Assembly: GCA_029851835.1 (NCBI GenBank)
Contig: JARKVD010000028.1
Location: 1 to 64,000 of the forward strand
Direction of reading: 5' to 3'
DNA from: Clostridium sp.
GTDB taxonomy: Bacteria > Bacillota > Clostridia > Clostridiales > Clostridiaceae
DNA: 64,000 nt
In this document: one piece after another, positions 26,606 to 35,028 of the stretch
How the letters are laid out: every line of letters starts with the position of its first letter
How positions within the stretch are numbered: position 1 is the stretch's first letter
Notes under the pieces: model-generated
The model's input: the letters and a program-made list of their open reading frames with translations, nothing else
What the model was told of the DNA's origin: nothing
The model's database searches: none
Program-made: the position numbers and the translations under genes

Positions 26606-27256
26606 TTAAGCAAATAATCTATCATGAGCATACATCATTTTATCGTCTAGATTAGATGTTATATCCGCACAGTTAAGCAGTATTTCGCTGATGTCATCAG
26701 GCATTTCGCCATTATACTTATATCTTAGTTTATGTTCAAGGCTTGCCCAAGTATCCATTGAAACAGTTCTAAGTTGAATTTCAACAGGTACATTTTCAAC
26801 CTTTGATGAAAAGTAAACAGGTACACTTACAATTAAGTGTAGACTTCTATAACCGTGAGGTTTTGGATTTTTGATATAATCACTTTTCCTAATTAAAGTT
26901 AAGTCATTTTGAGATATAATTGAATCTGCAATTTCATAAACATCACTTAAAAATGAACATACAACGCGGATTCCAGCTATATCCGTTAATTTTCCTGCAC
27001 CTTCAGCTGATACAGGTAGACCTTTTCTTTGAAGTTTTTCTAAAATACTTTCTGGAGTCTTTATACGTGACTTCATATGTTCAATAGGGTTATGGGAGTG
27101 TACACTTTTATATTCATCATTTAAAATAGCAAATTTAGTTTCTATTTCGCGAAGGGCACATCTGTATTTTAAAGCAATTGTTTTTAATTCTCCAACTAAA
27201 TGCTGTACATCTAATACATTTAATTGTTCAAGATTTTTTATTGGAAGTTGTTTCAT
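26606..27256 (-). CDS. Small alarmone synthetase (RelA/SpoT-domain GTP pyrophosphokinase)
   Basis: This 216-aa protein consists of the RelA/SpoT synthetase domain, as in RelQ/YjbM enzymes that make (p)ppGpp. Motifs: RIKTPESILEKLQRKG (about 67-82), DIAGIRVVC (about 93-101), the substrate loop KPHGYRSLHL (about 133-142) and VEIQLRT (about 158-164). No hydrolase HD domain is present. The ATG at 27256 has an AAGGAGA site. The 32 extra upstream codons that stay open are encoded by a dispersed repeat and are rejected. Confidence 0.92.
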   Translation of the reverse strand: MKQLPIKNLEQLNVLDVQHLVGELKTIALKYRCALREIETKFAILNDEYKSVHSHNPIEHMKSRIKTPESILEKLQRKGLPVSAEGAGKLTDIAGIRVVCSFLSDVYEIADSIISQNDLTLIRKSDYIKNPKPHGYRSLHLIVSVPVYFSSKVENVPVEIQLRTVSMDTWASLEHKLRYKYNGEMPDDISEILLNCADITSNLDDKMMYAHDRLFA

Positions 27257-27284
27257 ATTTAAATTCTCCTTAAGTGAAATTATA

Positions 27285-27445
27285 GAAGTTATGCTACAAA
27301 TCTTTGATTTGGTAAGCTGAACTTCCACTGTGTGCATCTTTGATTTAGTCAATTGAAGTTAAGTAAATGTCCAAATCTATGATTTTGTAACATGAACTTA
27401 CTCAGTAGAGCACTCATCCCAGTGAATGTGAGAAGGAGTTTATTT
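27285..27445. repeat. Dispersed intergenic repeat, copy C
   Basis: Shares CTTTGATTTGGTAAG, AACTTCCACTGTGTGCATC and TTTGATTTAGTC with copies B and F, then AATCTATGATTTTGTAA and a GAGAAGGAGTTT end. It occupies most of the gap between the alarmone synthetase and sirtuin genes. Confidence 0.7.
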
Positions 27446-27535
27446 AAGTATAATATAAAAAATTTGTCATTAAAAGTGAGAATTTAGACATTTACATGTT
27501 ATTATATTAATTTACTTTTATATGGACTTAGTTAT

Positions 27536-28273
27536 TTATAAATTTGCTACGGCTTCACTCAATACTTTTCCAATGGAGTCATGAATGACTAGGTCAGCAT
27601 TAGAATCAGCATGAGTAGTACTCTTATTAATTAAAATAAGACTTTTGCCTCTAAAGTAATTAATTAAACTAGCAGCAGGATAAACAACCAGGGAGGTACC
27701 TCCAATTATTAAGGTGTCAGCAGAGGCTATAGCTTTAATAGCACCATTAATAACCTCATCATCTAGCATTTCTTCGTACAGAACAACGTCAGGTTTAACT
27801 ATTTCACCACATTTAATACACATAGGTACTTCTAGGGAATTAATGATAAATTTAGCATCATAAAACTCATTACAGTTAGTGCAATAATTTCTATGAACTG
27901 AGCCATGGAGCTCAAATACATTTTTAGATCCAGCAGCTTGATGAAGTCCATCTATATTTTGTGTAATTACAGCTTTAAGTTTTCCCATGGCTTCAAGCTT
28001 AGCAAGAGCTAGATGGCCTGCATTAGGCGTAGCTTTAGGATATATAAGTTTTGCTCTGTAGAAATTAAAAAATTCCTTAGGATACCTTGAGAAATAGGTG
28101 TGAGAAACTAATTGTTCAGGAGTAAGTGTTATATTAAGTTTTTCATTGAAGAGTCCATTGGCACTTCGAAAGTCAGGAATCCCTGACTCTGTTGACATAC
28201 CTGCGCCACCGAAGAAGACCATATTTGTACTTTCTTTAAGAATTTTTGAGAGTTTTTCTATTTCCTTATTCAT
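27536..28273 (-). CDS. cobB: Sir2-family NAD-dependent protein deacylase
   Basis: This 245-aa sirtuin removes acyl groups from lysine, consuming NAD. It has GAGMSTESGIPDFRS (about 21-35), TQNIDGLHQAAGS, the catalytic ELHGS histidine, a four-cysteine zinc site (two CxxC pairs in CTNCNEF and CIKCGEI) and GGTSLVVYPA for NAD ribose binding. The ATG follows GGAGATGG. No acetyltransferase or acetyl-CoA synthetase is adjacent, so its targets are not suggested by context. Confidence 0.95.
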   Translation of the reverse strand: MNKEIEKLSKILKESTNMVFFGGAGMSTESGIPDFRSANGLFNEKLNITLTPEQLVSHTYFSRYPKEFFNFYRAKLIYPKATPNAGHLALAKLEAMGKLKAVITQNIDGLHQAAGSKNVFELHGSVHRNYCTNCNEFYDAKFIINSLEVPMCIKCGEIVKPDVVLYEEMLDDEVINGAIKAIASADTLIIGGTSLVVYPAASLINYFRGKSLILINKSTTHADSNADLVIHDSIGKVLSEAVANL

Positions 28274-28372
28274 TATACCATCTCCAAAAATATATTTACT
28301 ATTTTCATTATGGCATAAATAAAATTAAAAATAAAATGTCTAGTTCTGTTTGGAATAATAAAAAACTTTTAT

Positions 28373-28466
28373 TTAGATTATTAAAGGTTTATATGATATA
28401 ATAGATTATATACGGCGTGTAGTTTTAATAACGTAAATCTAGTTGTTAAAGCTGCACTTTTTTTAT
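28373..28466 (+). promoter_or_regulatory. Promoter immediately followed by a terminator hairpin (attenuator or small RNA) before carD-like gene
   Basis: A promoter (TTAGAT 28373-28378, TATAAT 28397-28402) is followed within about 15 nt by a hairpin (GTGTAGTTTTAATAAC with GTTGTTAAAGCTGCAC) and seven T ending near 28466. The CarD gene starts 80 nt later. A transcript from this promoter would end after about 55 nt unless antiterminated. Confidence 0.6.
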
Positions 28467-28544
28467 TTCTAATAAATAATCAACAGAGATGCTATTGAAA
28501 GTTTAAAGAATAAATATCAGATTAGGGTTAAGGAGGAGGATATT

Positions 28545-29039
28545 TTGAAGTTTAAAATTAATGATTTAATAATATATGGAACCATGGGAGTATGCAAAAT
28601 TATAGATATTGAAAGATTGAGGGGAAGTAATTCAAGAGAATACTATGTTTTAAGTCCCGTATATTCTAAAAATATGGTTGTCAAAATACCAGTTGATAAT
28701 AAGAAAATTGTAATGAGAAAAATACATACAAAAGATGAAGTTGCATCATTAATTAGTGATATGAATAGCGAAATACCTATATGGGTAGAGGATGAAAAGC
28801 TAAGAGCACAACAGTTTAAATCAATGATTAGAACTGCTAAGTGTGAGGATTTAATTACAGTTATAAGAAGTATACATTTAGATAAAAAGCAGAAAAAGTT
28901 GCAAGGAAAAAAGCTATATAAGGGTGATGAGGAAATGATGCAGACCGCGGAGAAGTTATTAAATGAAGAGTTTGCAACTATACTTGATATTGGTCCAGAA
29001 GAAGTCACATCATATATTAAAAATCACGTGCCATACTAA
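28545..29039 (+). CDS. CarD/CdnL-like transcriptional regulator
   Basis: This 164-aa protein has an N-terminal RNA-polymerase-interacting domain (FKINDLIIYGTMGVCKIIDI, then YYVLSPVYSKNMVVKIPVDN) and a helical C-terminal DNA-binding part with a basic KKQKKLQGKKLY stretch. CarD proteins bind the polymerase beta subunit and adjust promoter opening. Start is TTG 28545 with a very strong AAGGAGGAGG site. It is preceded by a leader terminator and stands alone. Confidence 0.88.
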   Translation: MKFKINDLIIYGTMGVCKIIDIERLRGSNSREYYVLSPVYSKNMVVKIPVDNKKIVMRKIHTKDEVASLISDMNSEIPIWVEDEKLRAQQFKSMIRTAKCEDLITVIRSIHLDKKQKKLQGKKLYKGDEEMMQTAEKLLNEEFATILDIGPEEVTSYIKNHVPY

Positions 29040-29393
29040 GATAGTAGCCTCACTAAGGAAAAGCATCAAGAAGTCATAGGAAAAGTTTAAAGGTAGCATT
29101 TTAGAGATTCCAGCGGATGGTGGAAGTGGATTAAGATTATAAATTAAAAAGATAAGAGCAATAACTTTTAAACAGTCATCTATCAATTTTCATAGATGAC
29201 TGTTTAACTTTAGTTATCTTAATTTACTTTTGAAGGAATTTACTCCAAAATTTATTTATGTATGTAAATATAGAATAAGAGAGATATGAATTAATTTAAA
29301 ATAAATATGAAACTATATATAAATAATCTTTAAATTATGTATAATATAATTAATAAAGATTATTAAGAGAATATTATTACAGGAGAGTGCAAG
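29040..29393. other. Intergenic region after the CarD gene
   Basis: This 354-bp gap holds a terminator at 29167-29210 and a TATAAT at 29340-29345 likely serving the next gene. The first 120 bp show no convincing ORF and no recognised repeat. Confidence 0.5.
29167..29210 (+). terminator. Terminator/inverted repeat after the CarD gene
   Basis: TAAACAGTCATCTAT pairs with ATAGATGACTGTTTA over an 8-nt loop. It is followed by a mixed, T-containing tail. Confidence 0.7.
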
Positions 29394-29804
29394 ATGAAAC
29401 ATGAATTAACAGTGTATGAGTTAGGTAAGTTTTTACAGAATGTTACCGAGAATTACAACACAAGCCTTTTGGCTAAGATTAATTTAAGCGGCGGTTGGAT
29501 GACAATTCAAGGTCAAGTAGAGGTTAAATCAATACCAACAGATAAAGTAGTTTTAAAAGGAAATAATATAGTAGAATTAATGGTTAAATCAGGTGAAACT
29601 GAAGGAACAGATATGAAGATAACAGGTGCAAAGGACGTAAGATTTACAGTAACTATAGCACCAAAGAAGGTTATTGAAATTCATACTGGAGGATTAGGAC
29701 TTCAGATTCAAAAAGAAAAGGCTGATGAATGTACTATAAAGATTGATGACAGTATGATATTTACTGTAAAGGCTAGCGAAATTGAAGTTGAAGCTTTAGT
29801 ATAA
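29394..29804 (+). CDS. Hypothetical protein (136 aa)
   Basis: I do not recognise the family. The protein is soluble, alternating strand-like segments with GG turns (SGGWMTIQGQVEV, IHTGGLGLQIQK), suggesting a beta-sandwich. It has a good GGAGAG site and normal codon use, and ends before a long hairpin. It is monocistronic, so context gives no clue. Confidence 0.7.
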   Translation: MKHELTVYELGKFLQNVTENYNTSLLAKINLSGGWMTIQGQVEVKSIPTDKVVLKGNNIVELMVKSGETEGTDMKITGAKDVRFTVTIAPKKVIEIHTGGLGLQIQKEKADECTIKIDDSMIFTVKASEIEVEALV

Positions 29805-29880
29805 TCACTCAATATGCAGAAGATATTAGGGGCGTAGAAAGTTTTGCAATGGAAAACTGTATTACCTTAAATCAAGATAC

Positions 29881-29937
29881 ATAAAAGAACTAAGACTTGA
29901 CCCGTAGATTTTACGGGTCAAGTCTTAGTTCTTTTAT
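29881..29937. terminator. Very long perfect bidirectional hairpin terminator
   Basis: A stem of about 24 perfectly matched base pairs, from AAAAGAACTAAGACTTGACC through CGTA and back, encloses a 4-6 nt loop and ends in T runs on both strands. It separates the plus-strand hypothetical gene from the minus-strand amino-acid ABC operon. Confidence 0.88.
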
Positions 29938-29957
29938 GGTATTTTAATAATTTGATA

Positions 29958-30680
29958 TTATAAAACTTTAGATAGAAAATCTATAGTTCTTGGATTTTTA
30001 GGATTATTGAAAATTTCTTCAGGAGTTCCTTGTTCTACAATGTTTCCACCGTCCATGAAGAGAATTCTGTCTCCAACTTCTTTTGCAAAACCCATTTCGT
30101 GAGTAACAACCACCATGGTCATTCCACCTTTAGCTAAGTCCTTCATAACGTTTAAAACTTCACCAACCATTTCAGGATCAAGGGCTGAGGTAGGCTCATC
30201 AAAGAGCATTACGTCAGGTTCCATGGCAAGGGCTCTTGCTATGGCTATTCTTTGTTTTTGTCCTCCAGAAAGAGAAGCAGGATATGAGTCAGCCTTTTCA
30301 GTTAAACCTACCATGTTTAAAAGGGACATAGCTTTTTTCTTTGCCTCTTCACTTTTTTCTCCCTTAACTTTTATAGGTGCAATAGTGATATTTTCTAATA
30401 CTGATTTATGTGGGAATAGGTTAAACTGTTGGAAAACCATTCCCATTTTTTCTCTTAATTTGTTTATATTAGTGTTTTTATCAGTTATACGGCTACCTTC
30501 AAAGACGATTTCACCACTAGTTGGTTCTTCAAGAAGGTTTAAGCAACGCAGGAAGGTCGATTTACCAGAACCAGAAGGACCGATAACAACAACAACTTCA
30601 CCTTTTTTAATATGCTCATTTATTTCTTTTAAAACTTCATTATTTCCAAAGTTTTTGCTTAAATTATTAACGTAAATCAC
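29958..30680 (-). CDS. Polar amino-acid ABC transporter ATP-binding protein
   Basis: This roughly 240-aa ATPase of the GlnQ/HisP type has Walker [11 protein letters not shown]-loop FQQFNLFPH, signature LSGGQKQR, Walker [13 protein letters not shown] and the H-loop THEMGFA. I place the start at GTG 30680, with AAAGGAG upstream and the common [12 protein letters not shown]-terminus. An ATG at 30722 lies well inside the permease gene. It overlaps the permease by 14 bp. Confidence 0.93.
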   Translation of the reverse strand: MIYVNNLSKNFGNNEVLKEINEHIKKGEVVVVIGPSGSGKSTFLRCLNLLEEPTSGEIVFEGSRITDKNTNINKLREKMGMVFQQFNLFPHKSVLENITIAPIKVKGEKSEEAKKKAMSLLNMVGLTEKADSYPASLSGGQKQRIAIARALAMEPDVMLFDEPTSALDPEMVGEVLNVMKDLAKGGMTMVVVTHEMGFAKEVGDRILFMDGGNIVEQGTPEEIFNNPKNPRTIDFLSKVL

Positions 30681-31347
30681 TTGCTTTAAATCTCCTTTCA
30701 ATGTATGCCATAAGTCTTCCAAGAGTGAAGGTTAATATAAAGTAACATACTGCAGCCACTATTAAAGGCTCAAAGTTTCTGTACGTTGCTCCAGTAACTA
30801 ACTTTCCGGCATAGGTTATTTCAGCTACACCGATTGAAGATGCCATGGAAGATTCTTTTATTATAGTAACAAATTCATTACCTATGGCAGGTAAAATATT
30901 TTTAATAGCTTGAGGCATAATGATATATTGCATTGCCTTGCTTTGAGTCATACCTAAACTTCTGGCAGCTTCTAATTGACCCTTGTCCACTGCATCTATA
31001 CCACTTCTTATGATTTCTGCAACATAGGCTCCAGAGTTTAGGGATAGAGCAATTACACAGGCAGTAATTGGAGAAAATTTAAAGCCAAAGGTATTTAATC
31101 CGAAGTAAACTATGAATATTTGTAGTAATAAAGGTGTTCCTCTTACAAATTCAATATAAATAGAGGCAATAATCGTTGGTATCGGAACTCTTAAGACTCT
31201 TAACTTGGATCTTTTCATGAAACAAAGTATAGTTCCAAAGATAACTCCAAAAATAACTGCTAATAGTGATACAAGCAAGGTAAATTTAATACCTTCTATA
31301 AAGACTGGATAATATTTTTCTAAAAATTTAAAACTTAAATTACTCAT
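30667..31347 (-). CDS. Polar amino-acid ABC transporter permease
   Basis: This 226-aa HisM/GlnP-type permease has about five membrane helices and the EAA loop ([23 protein letters not shown], about 127-149) that contacts the ATPase. It is the second gene of a binding protein-permease-ATPase operon on the minus strand. Only one permease gene is present, so it would form a homodimer. Confidence 0.93.
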   Translation of the reverse strand: MSNLSFKFLEKYYPVFIEGIKFTLLVSLLAVIFGVIFGTILCFMKRSKLRVLRVPIPTIIASIYIEFVRGTPLLLQIFIVYFGLNTFGFKFSPITACVIALSLNSGAYVAEIIRSGIDAVDKGQLEAARSLGMTQSKAMQYIIMPQAIKNILPAIGNEFVTIIKESSMASSIGVAEITYAGKLVTGATYRNFEPLIVAAVCYFILTFTLGRLMAYIERRFKASDLR

Positions 31348-31384
31348 AGTTCCTCCTTGATGATAAATTTAAAAGTCAATTTTA

Positions 31385-31520
31385 TCTGGACTTTTAAATG
31401 AAACTCCTTCTCTTTTCATTTGAAGGAGTACTCTTACAGAGTAAGTTCAAATTACTAAATCAAAGATTTAGATTCTCACTTAACTTTTACTTAACCAAAT
31501 CATAGATTTGGAATATCACT
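31385..31520. repeat. Dispersed intergenic repeat, copy D
   Basis: Contains GAAACTCCTTCTC, TTTGAAGGAGTA, ACTAAATCAAAGATTTAG and ACTTAACCAAATCATAGATT, in the orientation opposite to copy F. It separates the binding-protein gene from its permease and ATPase genes. Confidence 0.65.
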
Positions 31521-31525
31521 TAAAA

Positions 31526-32362
31526 TTATTCTGCTGATACTTCGTTTTTACTTAATTCTACAGCATTTTTATAGAACTCATCTAATTTTCCTTCATCTAA
31601 TAATCTTTTAATTGATTTATTAACTTCTGCTAAAAGTGCTTCTTGTCCCTTTGAAACAGCGATTGCAGATCCGCCACCAGCGTTATCAGGTATTTTTTCA
31701 TCTGCAACGGCTAAAGTATCATTGATTGAAGATTGGATATCTGCAACGGGTAGCTCAACTATAACTGCATCAAGGTTTCCTACAATTAGGTCTTGAATTA
31801 AAGTTGGAACTTCAGGAAGAAGTTTAACATCGGCATTTTTAACACCTTGAGCAATAGTTGCTTGAATTGAACCATTTTGAGCACCTATTTTTTTGCCTTC
31901 TAAATCAGAAAGACCTTTAATAGTGCTTGTACTATTTTTATTAATTAAGATTCCTTGCTCAGCATTGAAATATATATCTGAGAAGTCAACAATCTCCAAT
32001 CTATCTGGTTCTGGAGATAAGCCAGATACGCCTAAGTCAACGATACCAGTTCTAACAGCATCACAGATTGTACTAAATTCCATTTCTTTAACTTCAACTT
32101 CAACTCCCAAATCCTTTGCGATTTCATTCATCATGTCAACGTCCATACCGACCATTTTCTTTTTACCGTCTTCCATAACGAAGAATTCATATGGAGCATA
32201 ATCAACGCTCATCCCAATTGTGATTTTACCTTTTTCCTTAATTGAAGCTAATAAATCTTTATTAGAATCGGCCTTTGCAGTACTGCCACAAGCCATTAAT
32301 GGCAATGCCATTGTGCCTACAAGTGTGAATGCTAATAATTTTTTTAATAATCCTTTTTTCAT
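31526..32362 (-). CDS. Amino-acid ABC transporter substrate-binding lipoprotein
   Basis: This 278-aa protein has a signal peptide with lipobox LMAC (C25) and an SBP_bac_3 fold (ITIGMSVDYAPYEFF, VGMDVDMMNEIAKDLGVEVE, DLGVSGLSPEPDRLEIVDFS). It captures a polar amino acid for the permease/ATPase encoded downstream. Specificity is not readable. A 178-bp gap with a dispersed repeat lies between it and the permease gene. ArgR-like AT-rich boxes near 32540-32585 could hint at arginine, weakly. Confidence 0.93.
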   Translation of the reverse strand: MKKGLLKKLLAFTLVGTMALPLMACGSTAKADSNKDLLASIKEKGKITIGMSVDYAPYEFFVMEDGKKKMVGMDVDMMNEIAKDLGVEVEVKEMEFSTICDAVRTGIVDLGVSGLSPEPDRLEIVDFSDIYFNAEQGILINKNSTSTIKGLSDLEGKKIGAQNGSIQATIAQGVKNADVKLLPEVPTLIQDLIVGNLDAVIVELPVADIQSSINDTLAVADEKIPDNAGGGSAIAVSKGQEALLAEVNKSIKRLLDEGKLDEFYKNAVELSKNEVSAE

Positions 32363-32786
32363 TGTTATTTCCCCCTTATATGTAAAAAAATAATATTCAT
32401 TCCATGTGTATTATTATACAACTTATGTTAATAAATATGCAATAGTTTTTTATAAAAATTAAAAAAATATTTTATCGAGAGATAATTCAATCCTTTCAGA
32501 TATAGTAAAATCAATGCATACAAACGATTTCAGGATAAAGTGCATGTATAAATATAATATAAATATACATTATTTTATGCATATATTCATTAGTAGATGT
32601 ATGAGCGGTTTTATGAAGATATATGATTTGAAGCATGAATTTGAATTAATATATTTAAGATTGAGAGGTTTAATTAGCAAAAATATGGCGAAAATATTGT
32701 TTACTTAATGATGAAATGTTAATATAACTTTGTCTAGAATTATTATCGAAAGACATTCTAATAAAATTGTATAAGGAGGGTGAAAA
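32363..32786. other. Divergent intergenic region (amino-acid ABC / yhdT-panF)
   Basis: This 424-bp AT-rich region includes TGTATAAATATA and TATAAATATACA half-sites with TGCATATATTCA at about 32540-32592, resembling ARG boxes. A 64-codon ORF starting here lacks a ribosome site and is not called. Confidence 0.4.
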
Positions 32787-33074
32787 ATGAGGCTGACAGA
32801 GAAGGAGAGAAATAAACAGATTAACAAGGAAGTAATTATTTCAGTTATCTTGTATATGTTTTACTTTGTATGGTGGTATGTTACTGGTTTTGTAATGGGT
32901 GATAAAGATCCATCAACATATACCTTTATAATGGGACTTCCAGTATGGTTTATTTTAAATAGTATCGTTGGACCAATATTGTTTATCACAGCAGTAATTT
33001 TTACAATTAAATGTTTTTTTGTAGAAGTTGACTTAGAAGATTGCGAAGAAGAAATTGCTAAAAAAGAAGAGTAA
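32787..33074 (+). CDS. yhdT: DUF997/YhdT-like small membrane protein
   Basis: This 95-aa protein has two membrane helices (about 17-37 and 48-75) and a charged C-terminus. It contains the FVWWYVTGF and MGLPVWFILNSIVGP segments characteristic of the YhdT family, encoded next to panF in many bacteria. It lies 18 bp before panF and has an AAGGAGG site. Its exact role is unknown; it may assist the symporter. Confidence 0.88.
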   Translation: MRLTEKERNKQINKEVIISVILYMFYFVWWYVTGFVMGDKDPSTYTFIMGLPVWFILNSIVGPILFITAVIFTIKCFFVEVDLEDCEEEIAKKEE

Positions 33075-33092
33075 AGTGAGAGGAGCACATTT

Positions 33093-34580
33093 ATGGAGAG
33101 ATTTTTAATTATACTACCAATAGTGCTGTATCTGGCACTGAACTTGTTTTTAGGAATTTGGGTTAGCAAAAGTTCGGCTAAGGAAAATGCTAAAAATGGA
33201 TTTATTAATAATTATTTTATAGGTGGAAGGTCTATGGGAGGTTTTGTCCTTGCTATGACTTTAATTGCTACCTATACTAGCGCAAGTAGCTTTATAGGGG
33301 GACCAGGAATTGCTTATTCTGTTGGATTAAGCTGGGTTTTAGTTGCAGTAACCCAAGTCCCAACTGCTTTTCTAACCCTTGGTATTTTAGGTAAAAAGCT
33401 TGCTATTATTTCAAGAAAGATTAATGCAGTTACAGTAACAGATTATTTATCAAAGAGGTATGAGTCATCAACGGTAGTAATTTTATCATCTGTAGCTTTA
33501 GTAGTATTTTTCATTGTAACAATGGTGGCTCAATTTATAGGTGGAGCAGTATTATTCCAGACTATAACAGGCTATTCATATATAACAGGATTGATTTTAT
33601 TTGGCACCATAGTTATCATTTATACAACTATAGGTGGATTTAAGGCTGTTGTTCTTACAGATACCCTTCAAGGAATAGTTATGGTAATAGGAACAGGTCT
33701 TATACTTTACTTCATAGTAAAGGCTGGGGGAGGAGTGGATTCCGTTGCAGCCAGTTTAACACAAGCTAATCCAAACTGGGCAACACCAATGAATGGAACT
33801 CATTTCAGCAGAGGATATATTTTATCCTTCTGGGTACTTGTTGGAGTTGGAACTTTAGGACTTCCTCAGAATACGGTAAGAGCTATGGGCTTTAAAGACA
33901 GCAAATCAATGCATAATGCCATGATTTATGGAACAATAGTATTCTTTATTTTAATGGTTGGGATGCTTTTAGCAGGAGTGCTTTCAGCAGCGATACTTCC
34001 AGCAGGAATTGCTAATTCGGATATAGTAATACCAACTTTAGTAGTTGATATTATGCCACCAGTATTAGCAGGATTATTCTTAGCAGCACCTCTTGCAGCC
34101 GTAATGTCTACAGTTTCATCAATGCTTATTTTAGCATCAGCAACAATAGTTAAAGATATATATATGACTTATATTATTAAAGGTAAAGTACAGGATGGCG
34201 ATAAGGCCTTTGAAAAGAAGGTTTCAAGAATAAGCTTTGGATCAACTGCTATAATTGGAGTTATGGTATTTATTCTGGCGATCCAACCACCTGATTTACT
34301 TACCTTCATAAATTTATTTGCCTTTGGAGGTCTTGAAGCAGCATTCTTTTGTCCAGTGGTTTTCGGATTATACTGGAAGAAATCAAATGCTACAGGTGCT
34401 ATATGTTCTATGGTATTCGGAGTGGCATCTTTTATAATAATGTACGTTACAAAGTTTGCACCATGGGGACTTCAGCCAATAGTTCCAGCGCTATTTGTAT
34501 CAATAGCTGCTTTTGTTATTGGAAGCTATGTAGGGAAGAAACCTACAGAGGAAACTTTAGAATTGTTTTATGGTAAGTAA
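33093..34580 (+). CDS. panF: Sodium/pantothenate symporter
   Basis: This 495-aa member of the sodium:solute symporter family has about 13 membrane segments. NYFIGGRSMGGFVLAMTLIA (about 40-59), TYTSASSFIGGPG and the GGFKAVVLTDTLQGIVM segment are SSS/PanF-typical. Pairing with yhdT supports pantothenate as substrate. A GAGAGGAG site precedes the ATG. A terminator follows at 34592. Confidence 0.9.
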   Translation: MERFLIILPIVLYLALNLFLGIWVSKSSAKENAKNGFINNYFIGGRSMGGFVLAMTLIATYTSASSFIGGPGIAYSVGLSWVLVAVTQVPTAFLTLGILGKKLAIISRKINAVTVTDYLSKRYESSTVVILSSVALVVFFIVTMVAQFIGGAVLFQTITGYSYITGLILFGTIVIIYTTIGGFKAVVLTDTLQGIVMVIGTGLILYFIVKAGGGVDSVAASLTQANPNWATPMNGTHFSRGYILSFWVLVGVGTLGLPQNTVRAMGFKDSKSMHNAMIYGTIVFFILMVGMLLAGVLSAAILPAGIANSDIVIPTLVVDIMPPVLAGLFLAAPLAAVMSTVSSMLILASATIVKDIYMTYIIKGKVQDGDKAFEKKVSRISFGSTAIIGVMVFILAIQPPDLLTFINLFAFGGLEAAFFCPVVFGLYWKKSNATGAICSMVFGVASFIIMYVTKFAPWGLQPIVPALFVSIAAFVIGSYVGKKPTEETLELFYGK

Positions 34581-34591
34581 AATTTATTATA

Positions 34592-34626
34592 GGTAGTTAA
34601 AGCAAATTGCTTTAACTGCCTTTTTT
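34592..34626 (+). terminator. Terminator of yhdT-panF
   Basis: GGTAGTTAAAGCAA pairs with TTGCTTTAACTGCC almost loop to loop, followed by TTTTTT. Confidence 0.85.
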
Positions 34627-34636
34627 ATTTGCAGGT

Positions 34637-34822
34637 TTGCAATGGAAAGTACAAGATATATTCATAAGAGTATGGTATGTACTTGTAGCGGCAATAGCTA
34701 TTATTCTAATAATTGCAGGCAGTATAGCAGCTTTAGCAGCATTCTTAATTACAAATTATATTGAATTAAGGATAACAGGAAAAGAAGCACCTACACTAGA
34801 GCAAAAGGAAGAAATGAAATAA
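34637..34822 (+). CDS. Small single-span membrane protein (61 aa)
   Basis: A 61-codon ORF starting at TTG encodes a strongly hydrophobic helix (about 11-40) followed by a charged tail. Codon use is gene-like, but the ribosome site is weak (CAGG close to the TTG) and it starts only 10 bp after the panF terminator. It may be a real small membrane protein or the tail of a lost gene. I do not recognise a family. Confidence 0.4.
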   Translation: MQWKVQDIFIRVWYVLVAAIAIILIIAGSIAALAAFLITNYIELRITGKEAPTLEQKEEMK

Positions 34823-34828
34823 AAACTA

Positions 34829-34875
34829 ATAAAATGCAAGCAATGTAAAATAAAATTTATGCAGCTTGTATTTTT
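34829..34875 (+). terminator. Possible terminator after the small membrane protein
   Basis: AATGCAAGC pairs with GCTTGTATT around a long AT-rich loop and is followed by a T run. Confidence 0.5.
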
Positions 34876-35028
34876 TCTTTTATGATAAATAACAACATAA
34901 TCTGGGTTATAATTAAAGTATGTTTGAAGTTAAATAAATTAATATGAAACTTCTTCTAGCATATTTAAGGAGGAAGTTCATTAACTAAATAGAAGGTTAA
35001 AAGTTTAAATTAAAGGGGATGAGTTGAT

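Noticed and set aside
27257..27352. N-terminal extension of the alarmone synthetase
   Set aside because: The extra codons are encoded by dispersed repeat C, while a good AAGGAGA site precedes the ATG at 27256.
32514..32708. 64-codon ORF between the amino-acid ABC and yhdT genes
   Set aside because: No ribosome site, very AT-rich composition and no recognisable domain.
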